Part shown: positions 1 through 7,785 of the stretch, piece after piece
How the letters are laid out: every line of letters begins with the position of its first letter
Numbering within the stretch: the stretch's first letter is position 1
NCBI GenBank assembly: GCA_964494735.1
Contig: CAZBSD010000017.1
Location: 1 to 45,869, forward strand
Direction: 5' to 3'
Length of the DNA: 45,869 nucleotides
DNA from: PHAA01 sp964494735
GTDB lineage: Bacteria; Bacillota; Syntrophomonadia; Syntrophomonadales; Syntrophomonadaceae
Made by a program: the position numbers and the translations under genes
The notes under the pieces: generated by a model
What the model was told of the DNA's origin: nothing
Seen by the model: the letters and a program-made list of their open reading frames with translations, nothing else
Database searches by the model: none

Positions 1-90
1 TAAGTCTGTCGCTTTTCTTTCGTCGGCAGGGATTATTATGTGGCGGTTCATACTGTTCGGAGAATTTCGTATATTCGGAGGTGTTTACCT

Positions 91-1275
91 ATGGATGTGA
101 GTCAAATTTCCACTTTTTCAAACCCTACGGAATCAATGTTAAAAGCGTTAGCGCGTTTCTATCCAAAACCAACCAAATGGCCAGAAATCGTTAAGCTTTT
201 CGATCAAAAAAACTTATTTATCTCCGATCTCATGAAAATATTAAATATTGAAATGAACTCAATTCCTTATATCAGAGCCTATTGGGATGGCCTTGGATTC
301 TGCCAAGTGACTTTGCGTGGCCTAGCCATGTTGTATGAGGCAATCGACTGCGGACTAATAGAAATAGAAACCTATGACATTTCTTTTGATGATTCAGAAG
401 AGGAAAAAACCGGGCACGGACCGGATAAGCATAGAATACTTATTCGAAAAGTTGTTGATTACCTCAAACAATTAGGTATCTCATCAGAGGATATCGAGGT
501 AGAATCAACTGGTTTTGGAGGACGTGCGGACATAGTGGTCGAAAATAGAGGTTTATATGTTGAATGTGGTAACTCTAGACCAGAAAAAACTCTCAAGACT
601 TTATCCAATGGAGGATACCAATTGTTAGTTCCTTATCCGAATGAGGATATGGTTTCTGTAAGTTATTATTTTAAGCCTGTTAAAGACTTTAAGGTTCAGA
701 TTAATCCTTATGGATATATAGTGCCATTCGATCCGACTAGTATCACAGCTGATGAGAACGTATTTCTTACCGATGAAGAATATGATGCCTTATTAAATAC
801 CATAAATACTAATTGTCGTACGGGACTTAGGAACTATTGTATGCTCTTACTGTTTGGTACAACTGCTTTACGGGTATCGGAGGTAATTAATCTTAGGGAA
901 GAAGATATCGATTTTAGCAATAAAAAACTAGTCATTCGACCAGATGGCGCTTATCGTAGAGATAGAACAATTATTGTGCCAGATGTTATAATGGAAAGCC
1001 TTGATAAATGGAACAGGAAGCGGCCTCCGAGCGATAACTTTTTTAGTACGATAAAAGGTCAACCGATAGCTCCAAGGTATGTGCTCCAACTATTGGAGAG
1101 AAAAGCTGCCGAAGCAAACATTCAGAAGAAGGTTAATAGCCTATTATTGAGACAGCGTGCAATAATTTCAATGATAAAGAATGGAGATACAACAGAAGAA
1201 ATCATCACTAAAACTCACGTTAATCCTCATATTTTTAATAGGATACAGACAACAGTTAATATCCTTGACCTGTGA
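91..1275 (+). CDS. Nuclease-like region fused to a degenerate tyrosine-recombinase domain
   Basis: The predicted protein has 394 residues. Three parts are visible. Residues ~10-95 look like a small helical, possibly winged-helix, region. Residues ~105-185 resemble a PD-(D/E)XK-type nuclease core, with a GRADIVV strand (D147) followed by YVECG (E158), but the usual E-x-K lysine is absent (it reads E-C-G). Residues ~225-394 look like the catalytic domain of a tyrosine recombinase: a TTALRVSEVINLREEDID motif carries the first catalytic arginine (R261). The second box reads LLLRQRA (R354), without the usual histidines, and no terminal nucleophilic tyrosine is evident. It is therefore probably not an active recombinase. 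The start at 91 is chosen because GGAGGTG lies at 77-83; an upstream in-frame start at 40 lacks such a site. The gene is AT-rich relative to the rest of the window, suggesting transfer. The domain calls come from motif reading only; function is unknown. Confidence 0.6.
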   Translation: MDVSQISTFSNPTESMLKALARFYPKPTKWPEIVKLFDQKNLFISDLMKILNIEMNSIPYIRAYWDGLGFCQVTLRGLAMLYEAIDCGLIEIETYDISFDDSEEEKTGHGPDKHRILIRKVVDYLKQLGISSEDIEVESTGFGGRADIVVENRGLYVECGNSRPEKTLKTLSNGGYQLLVPYPNEDMVSVSYYFKPVKDFKVQINPYGYIVPFDPTSITADENVFLTDEEYDALLNTINTNCRTGLRNYCMLLLFGTTALRVSEVINLREEDIDFSNKKLVIRPDGAYRRDRTIIVPDVIMESLDKWNRKRPPSDNFFSTIKGQPIAPRYVLQLLERKAAEANIQKKVNSLLLRQRAIISMIKNGDTTEEIITKTHVNPHIFNRIQTTVNILDL

Positions 1276-1330
1276 TTTTTGGTTCAAAGACAATTGGATT
1301 GGGGCGTAAACACTGCTGGTTAGGAGGCCG

Positions 1331-2071
1331 ATGATTGTGACAAAGCAATACGTTGGTAATATTTCGTTTGATGAGGATCAGAGTATTTGGAGATATATGG
1401 ATTTGGCCAAATTCTGTAGCCTAATAATGTTCAAAAAGCTTTATTTTTGCAGAATTGATAAATTGAGCGATCCATTTGAGGGTATGCGTTCCAAACCCAC
1501 ATTGGAGTGGGTAAATAAGGTGTATGAATCAACGCCTCTAGGCGCGGTAAAGGAAAATATAGAACTAATGTATAAGATGGCAAGACGTTACTATCTTGTG
1601 AATTGTTGGCACAAGAATTCTAATGAATCCGATGCAATGTGGAAAACATACAGTGGAAATAGTATTGCAGTAAAATCATCGATTAGGAGACTCTTTGAGT
1701 GTTTATCAGATGATCCGTTAAGGGAGTTCTATTTTGGAAGTGTGGAGTATATTGATTATTTGAAGCAACCTTCTTCTTCTCAACCAAGCGTAGAGCTTTT
1801 CTTAAATAAACAATTATGTTTCGAGCATGAGCGCGAATTCAGGGTCATTACATATGCAACCGCTCACCAGGTCGATAAAAATGGATTGAACAAACCGGTA
1901 GATAGTGGACTGTACTATAGCGTTGATGTTAATAGACTTATTGAAACAGTGTATATTTCCCCGATTGCCGAAAAGTGGATAAGATCTTTGCTTGAGAAAA
2001 TTCTACATGATTATGGTTATCAAGATATTGCAGTTCTTGATTCAAGCATTCTAACCCATTGCCCTTACTAG
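1331..2071 (+). CDS. DUF2971 domain protein
   Basis: This 246-residue protein shows the DUF2971 pattern: an N-terminal segment with LYFCRIDKLSDPFEG (residues ~37-51), then NCWHKNSNESDAMWKTYSG (~95-113) and a later EHEREFRVITYA segment (~170-181). The family has no settled biochemical role that I can state with confidence; members are common in accessory and phage- or defence-associated regions of many bacteria. The start is well supported by GGAGG at 1323-1327. It lies 55 bp downstream of the recombinase-like gene in the same orientation and shares its AT-rich composition, so the two may be one transferred unit. No signal peptide or membrane segment is visible, so it is probably cytoplasmic. 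Confidence 0.7.
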   Translation: MIVTKQYVGNISFDEDQSIWRYMDLAKFCSLIMFKKLYFCRIDKLSDPFEGMRSKPTLEWVNKVYESTPLGAVKENIELMYKMARRYYLVNCWHKNSNESDAMWKTYSGNSIAVKSSIRRLFECLSDDPLREFYFGSVEYIDYLKQPSSSQPSVELFLNKQLCFEHEREFRVITYATAHQVDKNGLNKPVDSGLYYSVDVNRLIETVYISPIAEKWIRSLLEKILHDYGYQDIAVLDSSILTHCPY

Positions 2072-2193
2072 GAATAAAAATGGATCGCATAATAGAAGAA
2101 CCCCCACATCCCTAGATATAGGGGTTATCTGTTGTTAACCTTGCCTACGATTTGCCTACGGTGAAGAAGATTTTTTAAGTATCAATAAGGGAA

Positions 2194-2283
2194 AAAAAGT
2201 ATCTTAAAATTCTACTCACTCAATAATGTTCCCGATTTTTAGGGATAATAAAACAATAAATTATGAAAAAGTATCTTAAAATT
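2194..2283. repeat. Pair of 18-bp direct repeats
   Basis: AAAAAGTATCTTAAAATT occurs exactly at 2194-2211 and again at 2266-2283, 72 bp apart start to start. The repeats sit in the gene-free region directly after the accessory genes. They could be an attachment-site duplication, binding sites for a regulator or recombinase, or relics of an insertion. The sequence does not decide between these. Two copies with unequal surroundings are not a CRISPR array. Confidence 0.7.
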
Positions 2284-2371
2284 ATGTCTAACTATATGGC
2301 GAGCATGTGGGAACGATCATTTATCAAGATAGGTAGAAATCCGCTAGTATGAATGCGCTTTGGTAAATTGG

Positions 2372-2396
2372 GGCTGTCCACCGGGCAGCCTTTTTC
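2372..2396 (+). terminator. Rho-independent terminator
   Basis: GGCTGTCC (2372-2379) pairs with GGGCAGCC (2383-2390; one mismatched or G-T pair), followed by TTTTT at 2391-2395. No gene ends immediately upstream: the nearest plus-strand stop is 300 bp away. It may be the leftover end of a transcript whose gene was displaced by the accessory segment, or it may terminate a small unrecognised RNA. Confidence 0.7.
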
Positions 2397-2463
2397 GTTC
2401 TTGGCTAGAAACAGCGGATGGTCAGAAGTAGACTCAAGCAGGTAGGAAAGCTATATTTAAAGT

Positions 2464-2492
2464 GTGGGTTAAAATCGGTAACGATTTTCCAC
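2464..2492 (+). promoter_or_regulatory. Stem-loop upstream of the first HD-GYP gene
   Basis: A perfect inverted repeat AAAATCG (2471-2477) / CGATTTT (2482-2488) encloses the tetraloop GTAA. The stem is extended by GTGG (2464-2467) pairing with CCAC (2489-2492) around a three-base bulge. It ends 55 bp before the start codon. It could be a DNA operator or a leader RNA structure. I do not recognise it as a known riboswitch class. Confidence 0.45.
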
Positions 2493-2547
2493 GCAGAAAT
2501 AGAATTTAGTGATGTATGCCCATGACTTTGAGGAGTGAGGTAATTCC

Positions 2548-3972
2548 GTGAGTACAGGTCCGGATTTGGAAACGAAAATGAATAGGATGACCTCAGTTCT
2601 GGAGATGACCAATGGATTATTTCTTATTTACGACTATGAGGGCACCTTGAAATATGTAAATCATAAGCTGGCTGATTTGTTGGGTTATACCCGCGATGGG
2701 TTACAAGGGATGCATGTAACAGAGCTGGTTATAAAAAGACGCAAACGACGGATAGGGGAAGTCTTACGCTGGAAAATGCGCCAAGGACGGGAACACACCG
2801 CGGAAATGTCGCTGCGGGGACAGGATGGAAAGGAACTGTTCGTCATCGCCAGGACGGCTCCCATCTATGACCGGCAACAGGTGGTGGCTGAAGTAGTGCT
2901 TGTCGAGGATATCACCGACAGGAAGAGGACTGAAACGGAGTTGCGGGAATCACAACGGAGTGTGGCGGATATCATCGAGTCCTTACCGGATGCAGCGGTA
3001 GTAATCGACCAAGCGGGTTGTATCTTGTACTGGAATCGGGAGATGGTCCAGTTGACTGGTTTTCCAGCATCAAGCATGGTTGGCCGGGATAATTATGAAC
3101 ACGGGCGGGTTTTTTATAATGGCGATCGCCGTCCCATACTGGTAGATTTGATTGTGAATCCTGAATTGGAAATCGGGGACTGGTATACTGATTTTCGCAA
3201 AGAAGGAGACATATTGATAACAGACAATAATTTAGCCTTCTTAAAGGGTAAGCAAAAGATCACGTGGGGCCGGGCTGCTCCCATATATAATAATCAGGGA
3301 GATGTTGTGGGGGCAGTCGAAACGATACGGGACATAACAGAGCGCCGGCACCAGGAAGAGGAACTGCAACGGAACCACGACAAGTTGAAACACATATTGG
3401 AGAGCACCGTCCGGGCTCTTGCTACCACCACCGAAAAGCGCGACCGGTTTACGGCCGGGCACCAAGAGCGGGTAGCGTCTTTGGCTGGCGCCATCGCCCA
3501 GGAGATGGGCCTGTCGGAGGAACTCAGGGATGCCCTCATTATAGCTGGAACTCTGCATGATATCGGCAAACTCTATGTCCCCCTGGATATATTGAGCCAA
3601 ACCGGAAAATTGACTGACATCGAGCTCTTGTTCGTTAAGACCCACCCCGCTGCCGGGTATGATATCCTGAAAAGTATTCCCTTCGAAGCGCCCATAGCCG
3701 ATATCGTCCTGCAGCATCATGAGCGGCTGGATGGATCGGGCTACCCTAGGGGATTGAGGGAGAAGGATATTCTGATGCTGGCCAAGATCCTGGCAGTAGC
3801 AGATGTAGTGGAAGCCATGATGTCTCACCGACCCTATCGTCCGGCTATGGGGATTGAGCAGGCCATGGAGGAGATACAGGGGAATTCAGGGAAGCTTTAC
3901 GATGCCGATGTGGTTGAGGCTTGTGTTCGTATATTTCGAAACAATAGTTTCAATTTTAATGGTAAAGTGTAG
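2548..3972 (+). CDS. PAS-PAS-HD-GYP protein, predicted c-di-GMP phosphodiesterase
   Basis: The predicted product is a 474-residue cytoplasmic signalling protein. Two PAS sensor domains lie at ~12-130 and ~138-275, each ending in a PAC-like segment (EDITDRKRTETEL and RDITERRHQEEEL). A short linker helix then leads into an HD-GYP domain (~290-465). The catalytic features are intact: H337-D338 in LHDIGK, H390-H391 and the G398-Y399-P400 signature in DGSGYP. HD-GYP proteins hydrolyse cyclic di-GMP; the ligand sensed by the PAS domains cannot be told. No membrane segment is seen. The GTG start is supported by GAGGAG at 2530-2535. The adjacent downstream gene is a paralogue with the same architecture. 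Confidence 0.88.
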   Translation: MSTGPDLETKMNRMTSVLEMTNGLFLIYDYEGTLKYVNHKLADLLGYTRDGLQGMHVTELVIKRRKRRIGEVLRWKMRQGREHTAEMSLRGQDGKELFVIARTAPIYDRQQVVAEVVLVEDITDRKRTETELRESQRSVADIIESLPDAAVVIDQAGCILYWNREMVQLTGFPASSMVGRDNYEHGRVFYNGDRRPILVDLIVNPELEIGDWYTDFRKEGDILITDNNLAFLKGKQKITWGRAAPIYNNQGDVVGAVETIRDITERRHQEEELQRNHDKLKHILESTVRALATTTEKRDRFTAGHQERVASLAGAIAQEMGLSEELRDALIIAGTLHDIGKLYVPLDILSQTGKLTDIELLFVKTHPAAGYDILKSIPFEAPIADIVLQHHERLDGSGYPRGLREKDILMLAKILAVADVVEAMMSHRPYRPAMGIEQAMEEIQGNSGKLYDADVVEACVRIFRNNSFNFNGKV

Positions 3973-4019
3973 ACAATAACAAAGCTGTGGAACGAGCCGG
4001 TGGAAAGGGGGTTGTGGTG

Positions 4020-5474
4020 ATGGTGACTATGGACGACAGTTTTACCAACCGGGATGGAAAACCTGATCAGGAGATCACCCTCGACGTACTGGAAGAGGTT
4101 TTCGACCAGGTCAATGGAATGTTCTGCGTCTATGATGCGGAAGGCCAGATAAAATTCATGAACCAGAAGTTTAGGGATCTGCTCCATTTCCCTGAGGAGA
4201 TCCTATACAGGATGAATATCAGCGGGCTGGCCCTTGAACGCCATCAAAAGCGCGTCCGTGATAGAATCAAGTCTCAAATCAAGGAGGGCCGGGAGCGTAC
4301 CTGGGAGATGCCCATACGCGGTGGGGATAGAAGCGAGTTCACTATAATATGCCGTACTTCGCCTTTTTATCAGGGAGGCTCGATAGTAGGTGAGATCTTA
4401 TTGGTGGAGGACATCACTGAACGTAAACAGGCTGAAGCAGAGCTTAGGGAATCCCAGCGACGTATGGCTGATATCATAGAGTCCTTGCCGGATGCTACCG
4501 TGGTAATCGATAAAGCAGGCCGGGTCCTGTATTGGAACCGGGAGATGGTTGATCTGACTGGATTTCCGGCCTCGAGTATGGTAGGCCATGACAATTATGA
4601 ATACGCCATACCTTTCTATGGCATCCGCCGACCCATCCTGGTCGATATGATCGTGGATGATACCGTCCACTTTGATAAAGAGTATGTATATGTGCGCCGT
4701 GACGGAGACGTCCTTTATACCGAAACCAAGACCGGCCAGCTGAAGGGCAAACAGAGAATACTATGGGGCAGAGCGGCTCCTCTGTACAATACCAAGGGCG
4801 AGATTGTTGGTGCTATCGAGTCGATCCGGGATATCTCCGATCGCAAACAGGCTGAAGAAGACCTCATTAAAAGCCATGAAAGGCTTGAAGCTATTTTCAG
4901 CGGGACCGTCAATGCGCTGGCGGTCACCACCGAAAAGAGAGATCAATATACCGCTGGTCATCAGCACCGGGTAGCCACGCTGGCCTGTGAAATCGCCCGC
5001 GAGATGGGACTACCCGAAAAAACCATCGAGGATATCCGTATCGCAGGGATTCTGCATGATATAGGCAAACTGTACGTACCGCTGGATATCCTCAGTCAAC
5101 CGGGGCGGCTGTCCGACATCGAATACCTTTTTATCAAGACCCACCCGACCGCTGGTTATGACATTCTTAAGAGTATACCGTTCGACGCCCCCATCGCTGA
5201 TATAATAATGCAGCATCATGAGCGGGTGGACGGTACAGGTTATCCTAAGGGCTTAAAAGGTGAGGAAATCCTTTTACCCGCCCGAATAATTGCGGTAGCC
5301 GATGTATTTGAGGCTATGGCATCGCACCGGCCTTATCGTGCCTCGCTGGGCATAGACAAAGCGCTGGATGAGATACAGGGGAATGCTGGGCATCTTTACG
5401 ACCCGGAGGTGGTCGAGGCATGCATCCGAGTAGTCAAGGACAAGGATTTTGAATCAATTTTTAAAGAACAATGA
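4020..5474 (+). CDS. PAS-PAS-HD-GYP protein, tandem paralogue
   Basis: This protein has 484 residues from the chosen start and the same architecture as its upstream neighbour: PAS (~20-135), PAS (~145-280) and HD-GYP (~300-475). The catalytic motifs are intact: H346-D347 in LHDIGK, H399-H400 and G407-Y408-P409. The second PAS is nearly the same in both proteins (for example NREMV-LTGFPASSMVG), while the first PAS and the C-terminus have diverged more. That pattern points to a tandem duplication followed by divergence of the sensor. ATG 4020 lies 8 bases after a GGGGG run at 4007-4011. GTG at 4014, 4017 or 4023 and ATG 4029 are alternatives, and an in-frame GTG at 3987 has no ribosome binding site. 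Only ~47 bases separate the two genes, so they are likely co-transcribed. Confidence 0.87.
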   Translation: MVTMDDSFTNRDGKPDQEITLDVLEEVFDQVNGMFCVYDAEGQIKFMNQKFRDLLHFPEEILYRMNISGLALERHQKRVRDRIKSQIKEGRERTWEMPIRGGDRSEFTIICRTSPFYQGGSIVGEILLVEDITERKQAEAELRESQRRMADIIESLPDATVVIDKAGRVLYWNREMVDLTGFPASSMVGHDNYEYAIPFYGIRRPILVDMIVDDTVHFDKEYVYVRRDGDVLYTETKTGQLKGKQRILWGRAAPLYNTKGEIVGAIESIRDISDRKQAEEDLIKSHERLEAIFSGTVNALAVTTEKRDQYTAGHQHRVATLACEIAREMGLPEKTIEDIRIAGILHDIGKLYVPLDILSQPGRLSDIEYLFIKTHPTAGYDILKSIPFDAPIADIIMQHHERVDGTGYPKGLKGEEILLPARIIAVADVFEAMASHRPYRASLGIDKALDEIQGNAGHLYDPEVVEACIRVVKDKDFESIFKEQ

Positions 5475-5495
5475 TCGATATCTGACCGTGGAGAG

Positions 5496-7031
5496 CTAGA
5501 TATTGCGCCAATATTTACGATCCAGGCTGCGGTATTGTATGGCTTCTCCGATATGTTCGACTTTGATTCTATCACTCCCCTCCAGATCAGCGATGGTACG
5601 GGCCACTTTGACGACTCGGTCATAAGACCTGGCACTAAAACCGAATTTATTAAAAGCGAGTTTGAGAATCTGCTGCGATTCATCGTCCAAAATACAGTGA
5701 CGCATGGTTGCACTGCTGTTCATCCGGGAATTGAAGGAAAAATTATATCCCGAGAAGCGTTGGTTCTGGATATCCCTGGCCACACCTACCTTGGCCCGCA
5801 TGTCCTGTGAGCTTTCGATATTAACGATTTCGGTAAGTTCTTCGTATTTAATGCGGGGAACCTCCACATGCAGATCCATCCTATCCAGCAACGGCCCTGA
5901 AATTCTGCTTAGGTACCGGTGAATTTGCAGCGGTGTGCAGCGACATTCCTGATCGGAGCCATAATTTCCGCAGGGACATGGATTCATGCTGGCGATAAGG
6001 GAGAAATTGGCCGGATAGGTTACAGTGGATTGAGCCCGGGCGATGGTGACCACTTTATCCTCCAGGGGCTGACGCAGAGCTTCCAGCAGATCGCGGCTGA
6101 ACTCCGGCAATTCATCCAGGAAAAGCACCCCGTTCTGAGCCAGACTGATCTCCCCCGGGCGAGGTATGCGTCCGCCCCCGATGATACTTGCCGCCGAAGC
6201 ATTTTTGTGGGCAGTCCTAAAAGGCCGGTTGGTAATCAGTGGATTGGCACTATCCAGAAGGTTGGCGACTGAATAGATACGGGTAGTTTCCAAAATTTCC
6301 TGGCGGCTCATCTCCGGCATAATCCCGGGCAGGCGACAGGCCAGCATGGTTTTCCCGCCGCCGGGAGGGCCTATCAATAATACGTTGTGCAAGCCGGCTG
6401 CAGCTATCTGCAGAGCCCGTTTGGCATGGGCCTGTCCTCTGACCTCGGCAAAGTCAGGTTGATGACTTTGCATTAGGTATCCGCCATAATGCTCCATCGA
6501 CACTGGGGTGAGGGGATGGCCCTCATTGATGAAGGAGCCGATTTCTTTGAGATGCGATACTCGAAATGAGGTTACCTCGCGGACCATGGCTGCTTCCAGA
6601 TTATTTCCGGCCGGTACCACCAGACAGGAACCGGGAAAAGAGGCTTCCAGTTCGAGCGCCATGGGCAGAATTCCTGGCACAGCCTTGACAGCACCGTTTA
6701 ACGAGAGTTCACCGGCCAGAAATAATGTGCCAGGCAACTCTGCCTTTAACTGGCCGGTAGCTATCAAAATCCCCACCGCCACCGCCAAATCAAAGTGACT
6801 GCCTTCCTTTTTGAAATCAGCGGGCGCCAGGTTGACGATAATCTTACGATTGGGAAAATCGAATCCCGAATTTTTGATAGCAGAACGGGTTCTTTCACGG
6901 GCTTCTTTTATAGCGGCCGATGCCAGGCCCACGATCTCGAAGGCCGGCAGACCGTTCTGGATATCCACTTCCACTTGGACCGCTTTGGCCTCAACACCAG
7001 TAAGTGCCAGGGTATTTATGACAGATAACAT
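5496..7031 (-). CDS. comM: YifB/ComM-family Mg-chelatase-like AAA+ ATPase
   Basis: This protein has 511 residues, the normal family length. The start MLSVINTLALTGVEAKAV is the typical family N-terminus and is preceded by AGGGAG. Order: an N-terminal LonC-like domain (~1-170), then the AAA+ core with Walker A GPPGGGKT (residues 221-228) and Walker B VLFLDELPEF (D306-E307), then the family's SMNPCPCG cysteine motif and a C-terminal helical lid. ComM in naturally competent bacteria is a hexameric helicase that drives branch migration during integration of transformed DNA. In most Firmicutes its role is unproven. The gene is transcribed against its left-hand neighbours and divergently from the tatA-like gene. 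Confidence 0.9.
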   Translation of the reverse strand: MLSVINTLALTGVEAKAVQVEVDIQNGLPAFEIVGLASAAIKEARERTRSAIKNSGFDFPNRKIIVNLAPADFKKEGSHFDLAVAVGILIATGQLKAELPGTLFLAGELSLNGAVKAVPGILPMALELEASFPGSCLVVPAGNNLEAAMVREVTSFRVSHLKEIGSFINEGHPLTPVSMEHYGGYLMQSHQPDFAEVRGQAHAKRALQIAAAGLHNVLLIGPPGGGKTMLACRLPGIMPEMSRQEILETTRIYSVANLLDSANPLITNRPFRTAHKNASAASIIGGGRIPRPGEISLAQNGVLFLDELPEFSRDLLEALRQPLEDKVVTIARAQSTVTYPANFSLIASMNPCPCGNYGSDQECRCTPLQIHRYLSRISGPLLDRMDLHVEVPRIKYEELTEIVNIESSQDMRAKVGVARDIQNQRFSGYNFSFNSRMNSSATMRHCILDDESQQILKLAFNKFGFSARSYDRVVKVARTIADLEGSDRIKVEHIGEAIQYRSLDRKYWRNI

Positions 7032-7056
7032 AACGGATGGCTCCCTAAAAAGTATG

Positions 7057-7085
7057 ATACTACAATGTTCACCAGAAATTGTAAA
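7057..7085 (-). promoter_or_regulatory. Predicted sigma-A promoter for the comM-like gene
   Basis: On the minus strand a TTTACA -35 box (plus 7080-7085) is separated by 17 bases from a TAGTAT -10 box (plus 7057-7062). It lies 25 bases upstream of the start codon and therefore gives a short leader that includes the AGGGAG ribosome binding site. Confidence 0.55.
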
Positions 7086-7149
7086 TATCCTGCCGGAATT
7101 TGTGGTTAAGCACGTATCGTTGAAATGGAAGACGAGTAAGCTAAATACA

Positions 7150-7179
7150 TTGATATTTATACGGCAATAAAGGTACAAT
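7150..7179 (+). promoter_or_regulatory. Predicted sigma-A promoter for the tatA-like gene
   Basis: TTGATA (7150-7155) and TACAAT (7174-7179) are separated by 18 bases. Each box matches five of six consensus bases. The tatA-like gene starts about 48 bases further on. Confidence 0.6.
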
Positions 7180-7227
7180 CATAGCTGAAAGCAATGGAAG
7201 TATGCATGACATGCTGAGGAGGTTTGT

Positions 7228-7524
7228 ATGCTTAATCTCGGACCCTGGGAAGTGGGGCTTATCCTGATAGTGGCTTTGATCGTGGTAGGACCAGGCAAAT
7301 TGCCGGAGGTAGCGAAAGCTATTGGAAAAGGAATGAATGAGTTCAAGAAGGTTACGGCTGGATATAAGAAAGATTTTCAGGAAGCTATCAACAGCATAGA
7401 GGAAACCGTGAAGGAAACAGAGAAGAGCGACAAGGCGCCCAAACCTGAGGGAGCCGTTGCGGTTATTTCTGCCGACAACCCCGGGGGTGGGGAAACGGCT
7501 CAGGGTAAGGGTCCAGAGGACTGA
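7228..7524 (+). CDS. tatA: Twin-arginine translocase subunit, TatA/TatE type
   Basis: This protein has 98 residues. One N-terminal membrane helix (~7-21, GLILIVALIVVG) is followed by the family hinge GPGKLPEVAKAIGKG and an amphipathic helix, then a charged, unstructured tail rich in Glu, Lys, Pro and Gly. TatA proteins form the size-variable pore that moves folded proteins with twin-arginine signals across the membrane, together with TatC. No tatC gene is in this window, so the partner must be encoded elsewhere. The ribosome binding site GAGGAGG lies at 7216-7222. TatB is possible, but the short length and motif favour TatA. Confidence 0.88.
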   Translation: MLNLGPWEVGLILIVALIVVGPGKLPEVAKAIGKGMNEFKKVTAGYKKDFQEAINSIEETVKETEKSDKAPKPEGAVAVISADNPGGGETAQGKGPED

Positions 7525-7612
7525 TATTGGGTGGGATCAGCATCTCAAGAAATTAGGTGACAGCAGTTATAAAGAATGGTACTATACTATAGATTAAAGT
7601 TAAACGAATAGA

Positions 7613-7714
7613 CTCTTATCAAGAGTGGTGGAGGGACGGGCCCGATGAAACCCGGCAACCGACGGTTAATGTACGGTGCCACATCCTGCAGGATCAAATC
7701 CTGGAAGATAAGAG
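7613..7714 (+). promoter_or_regulatory. SAM-I (S-box) riboswitch aptamer
   Basis: The P1 helix is CTCTTATC (7613-7620) with GATAAGAG (7707-7714). Between them lie the hallmark S-box core elements: AAGAG..GGTGGAGGGA, then CCCGATGAAACCCGGCAACC with the k-turn and pseudoknot regions, then the P3 and P4 helices. The downstream switch can be read directly. AAGAGGG (7710-7716), which overlaps the 3' strand of P1, is complementary to CCCTCTT (7731-7737), the 5' arm of the terminator. SAM binding would stabilise P1, free the terminator and stop transcription. Low SAM would allow the antiterminator and expression of metH and the three homocysteine-synthesis genes. A weak promoter with TATACT (7583-7588) and GTGACA (7557-7562, 20-base spacing) may lie upstream. 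Confidence 0.95.
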
Positions 7715-7726
7715 GGAAGAAAAGAT

Positions 7727-7758
7727 AAAGCCCTCTTTTGATTTGGAAGAGGGCTTTT
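7727..7758 (+). terminator. Riboswitch-controlled intrinsic terminator
   Basis: AAAGCCCTCTT (7727-7737) pairs with AAGAGGGCTTT (7747-7757) around a nine-base loop, ending in a T-run. The 5' arm is also the partner of the antiterminator, as described for the riboswitch. It ends 28 bases before the metH start. Confidence 0.93.
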
Positions 7759-7785
7759 CATATATTGGGTGACGGGAGTGGTTTT

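Larger units (their letters stand above)
2072..2547. other. Gene-free AT-rich stretch at the island boundary
   Basis: No convincing coding frame was found in these 476 bases. It contains a weak hairpin just after the DUF2971 gene (AACCCC at 2099-2104 with GGGGTT at 2121-2126, no T-run), a short tandem TTGCCTACG around 2141-2160, an 18-bp direct repeat, a good terminator and a stem-loop ahead of the first HD-GYP gene. The last three are listed separately. Composition changes from AT-rich to more balanced across this stretch, as expected at the edge of an inserted segment. Confidence 0.6.

Noticed and set aside
2194..2283. A CRISPR array
   Set aside because: There are only two repeat copies, with no further units at matching spacing and no cas genes in the window.
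2401..2547. A c-di-GMP riboswitch ahead of the HD-GYP genes
   Set aside because: The conserved GEMM core and tetraloop-receptor elements were looked for and not found; only a simple stem-loop is present.
3241..3828. A 195-codon open frame on the minus strand
   Set aside because: It lies wholly inside the HD-GYP gene, opposite an intact catalytic domain, and its translation has no family features.
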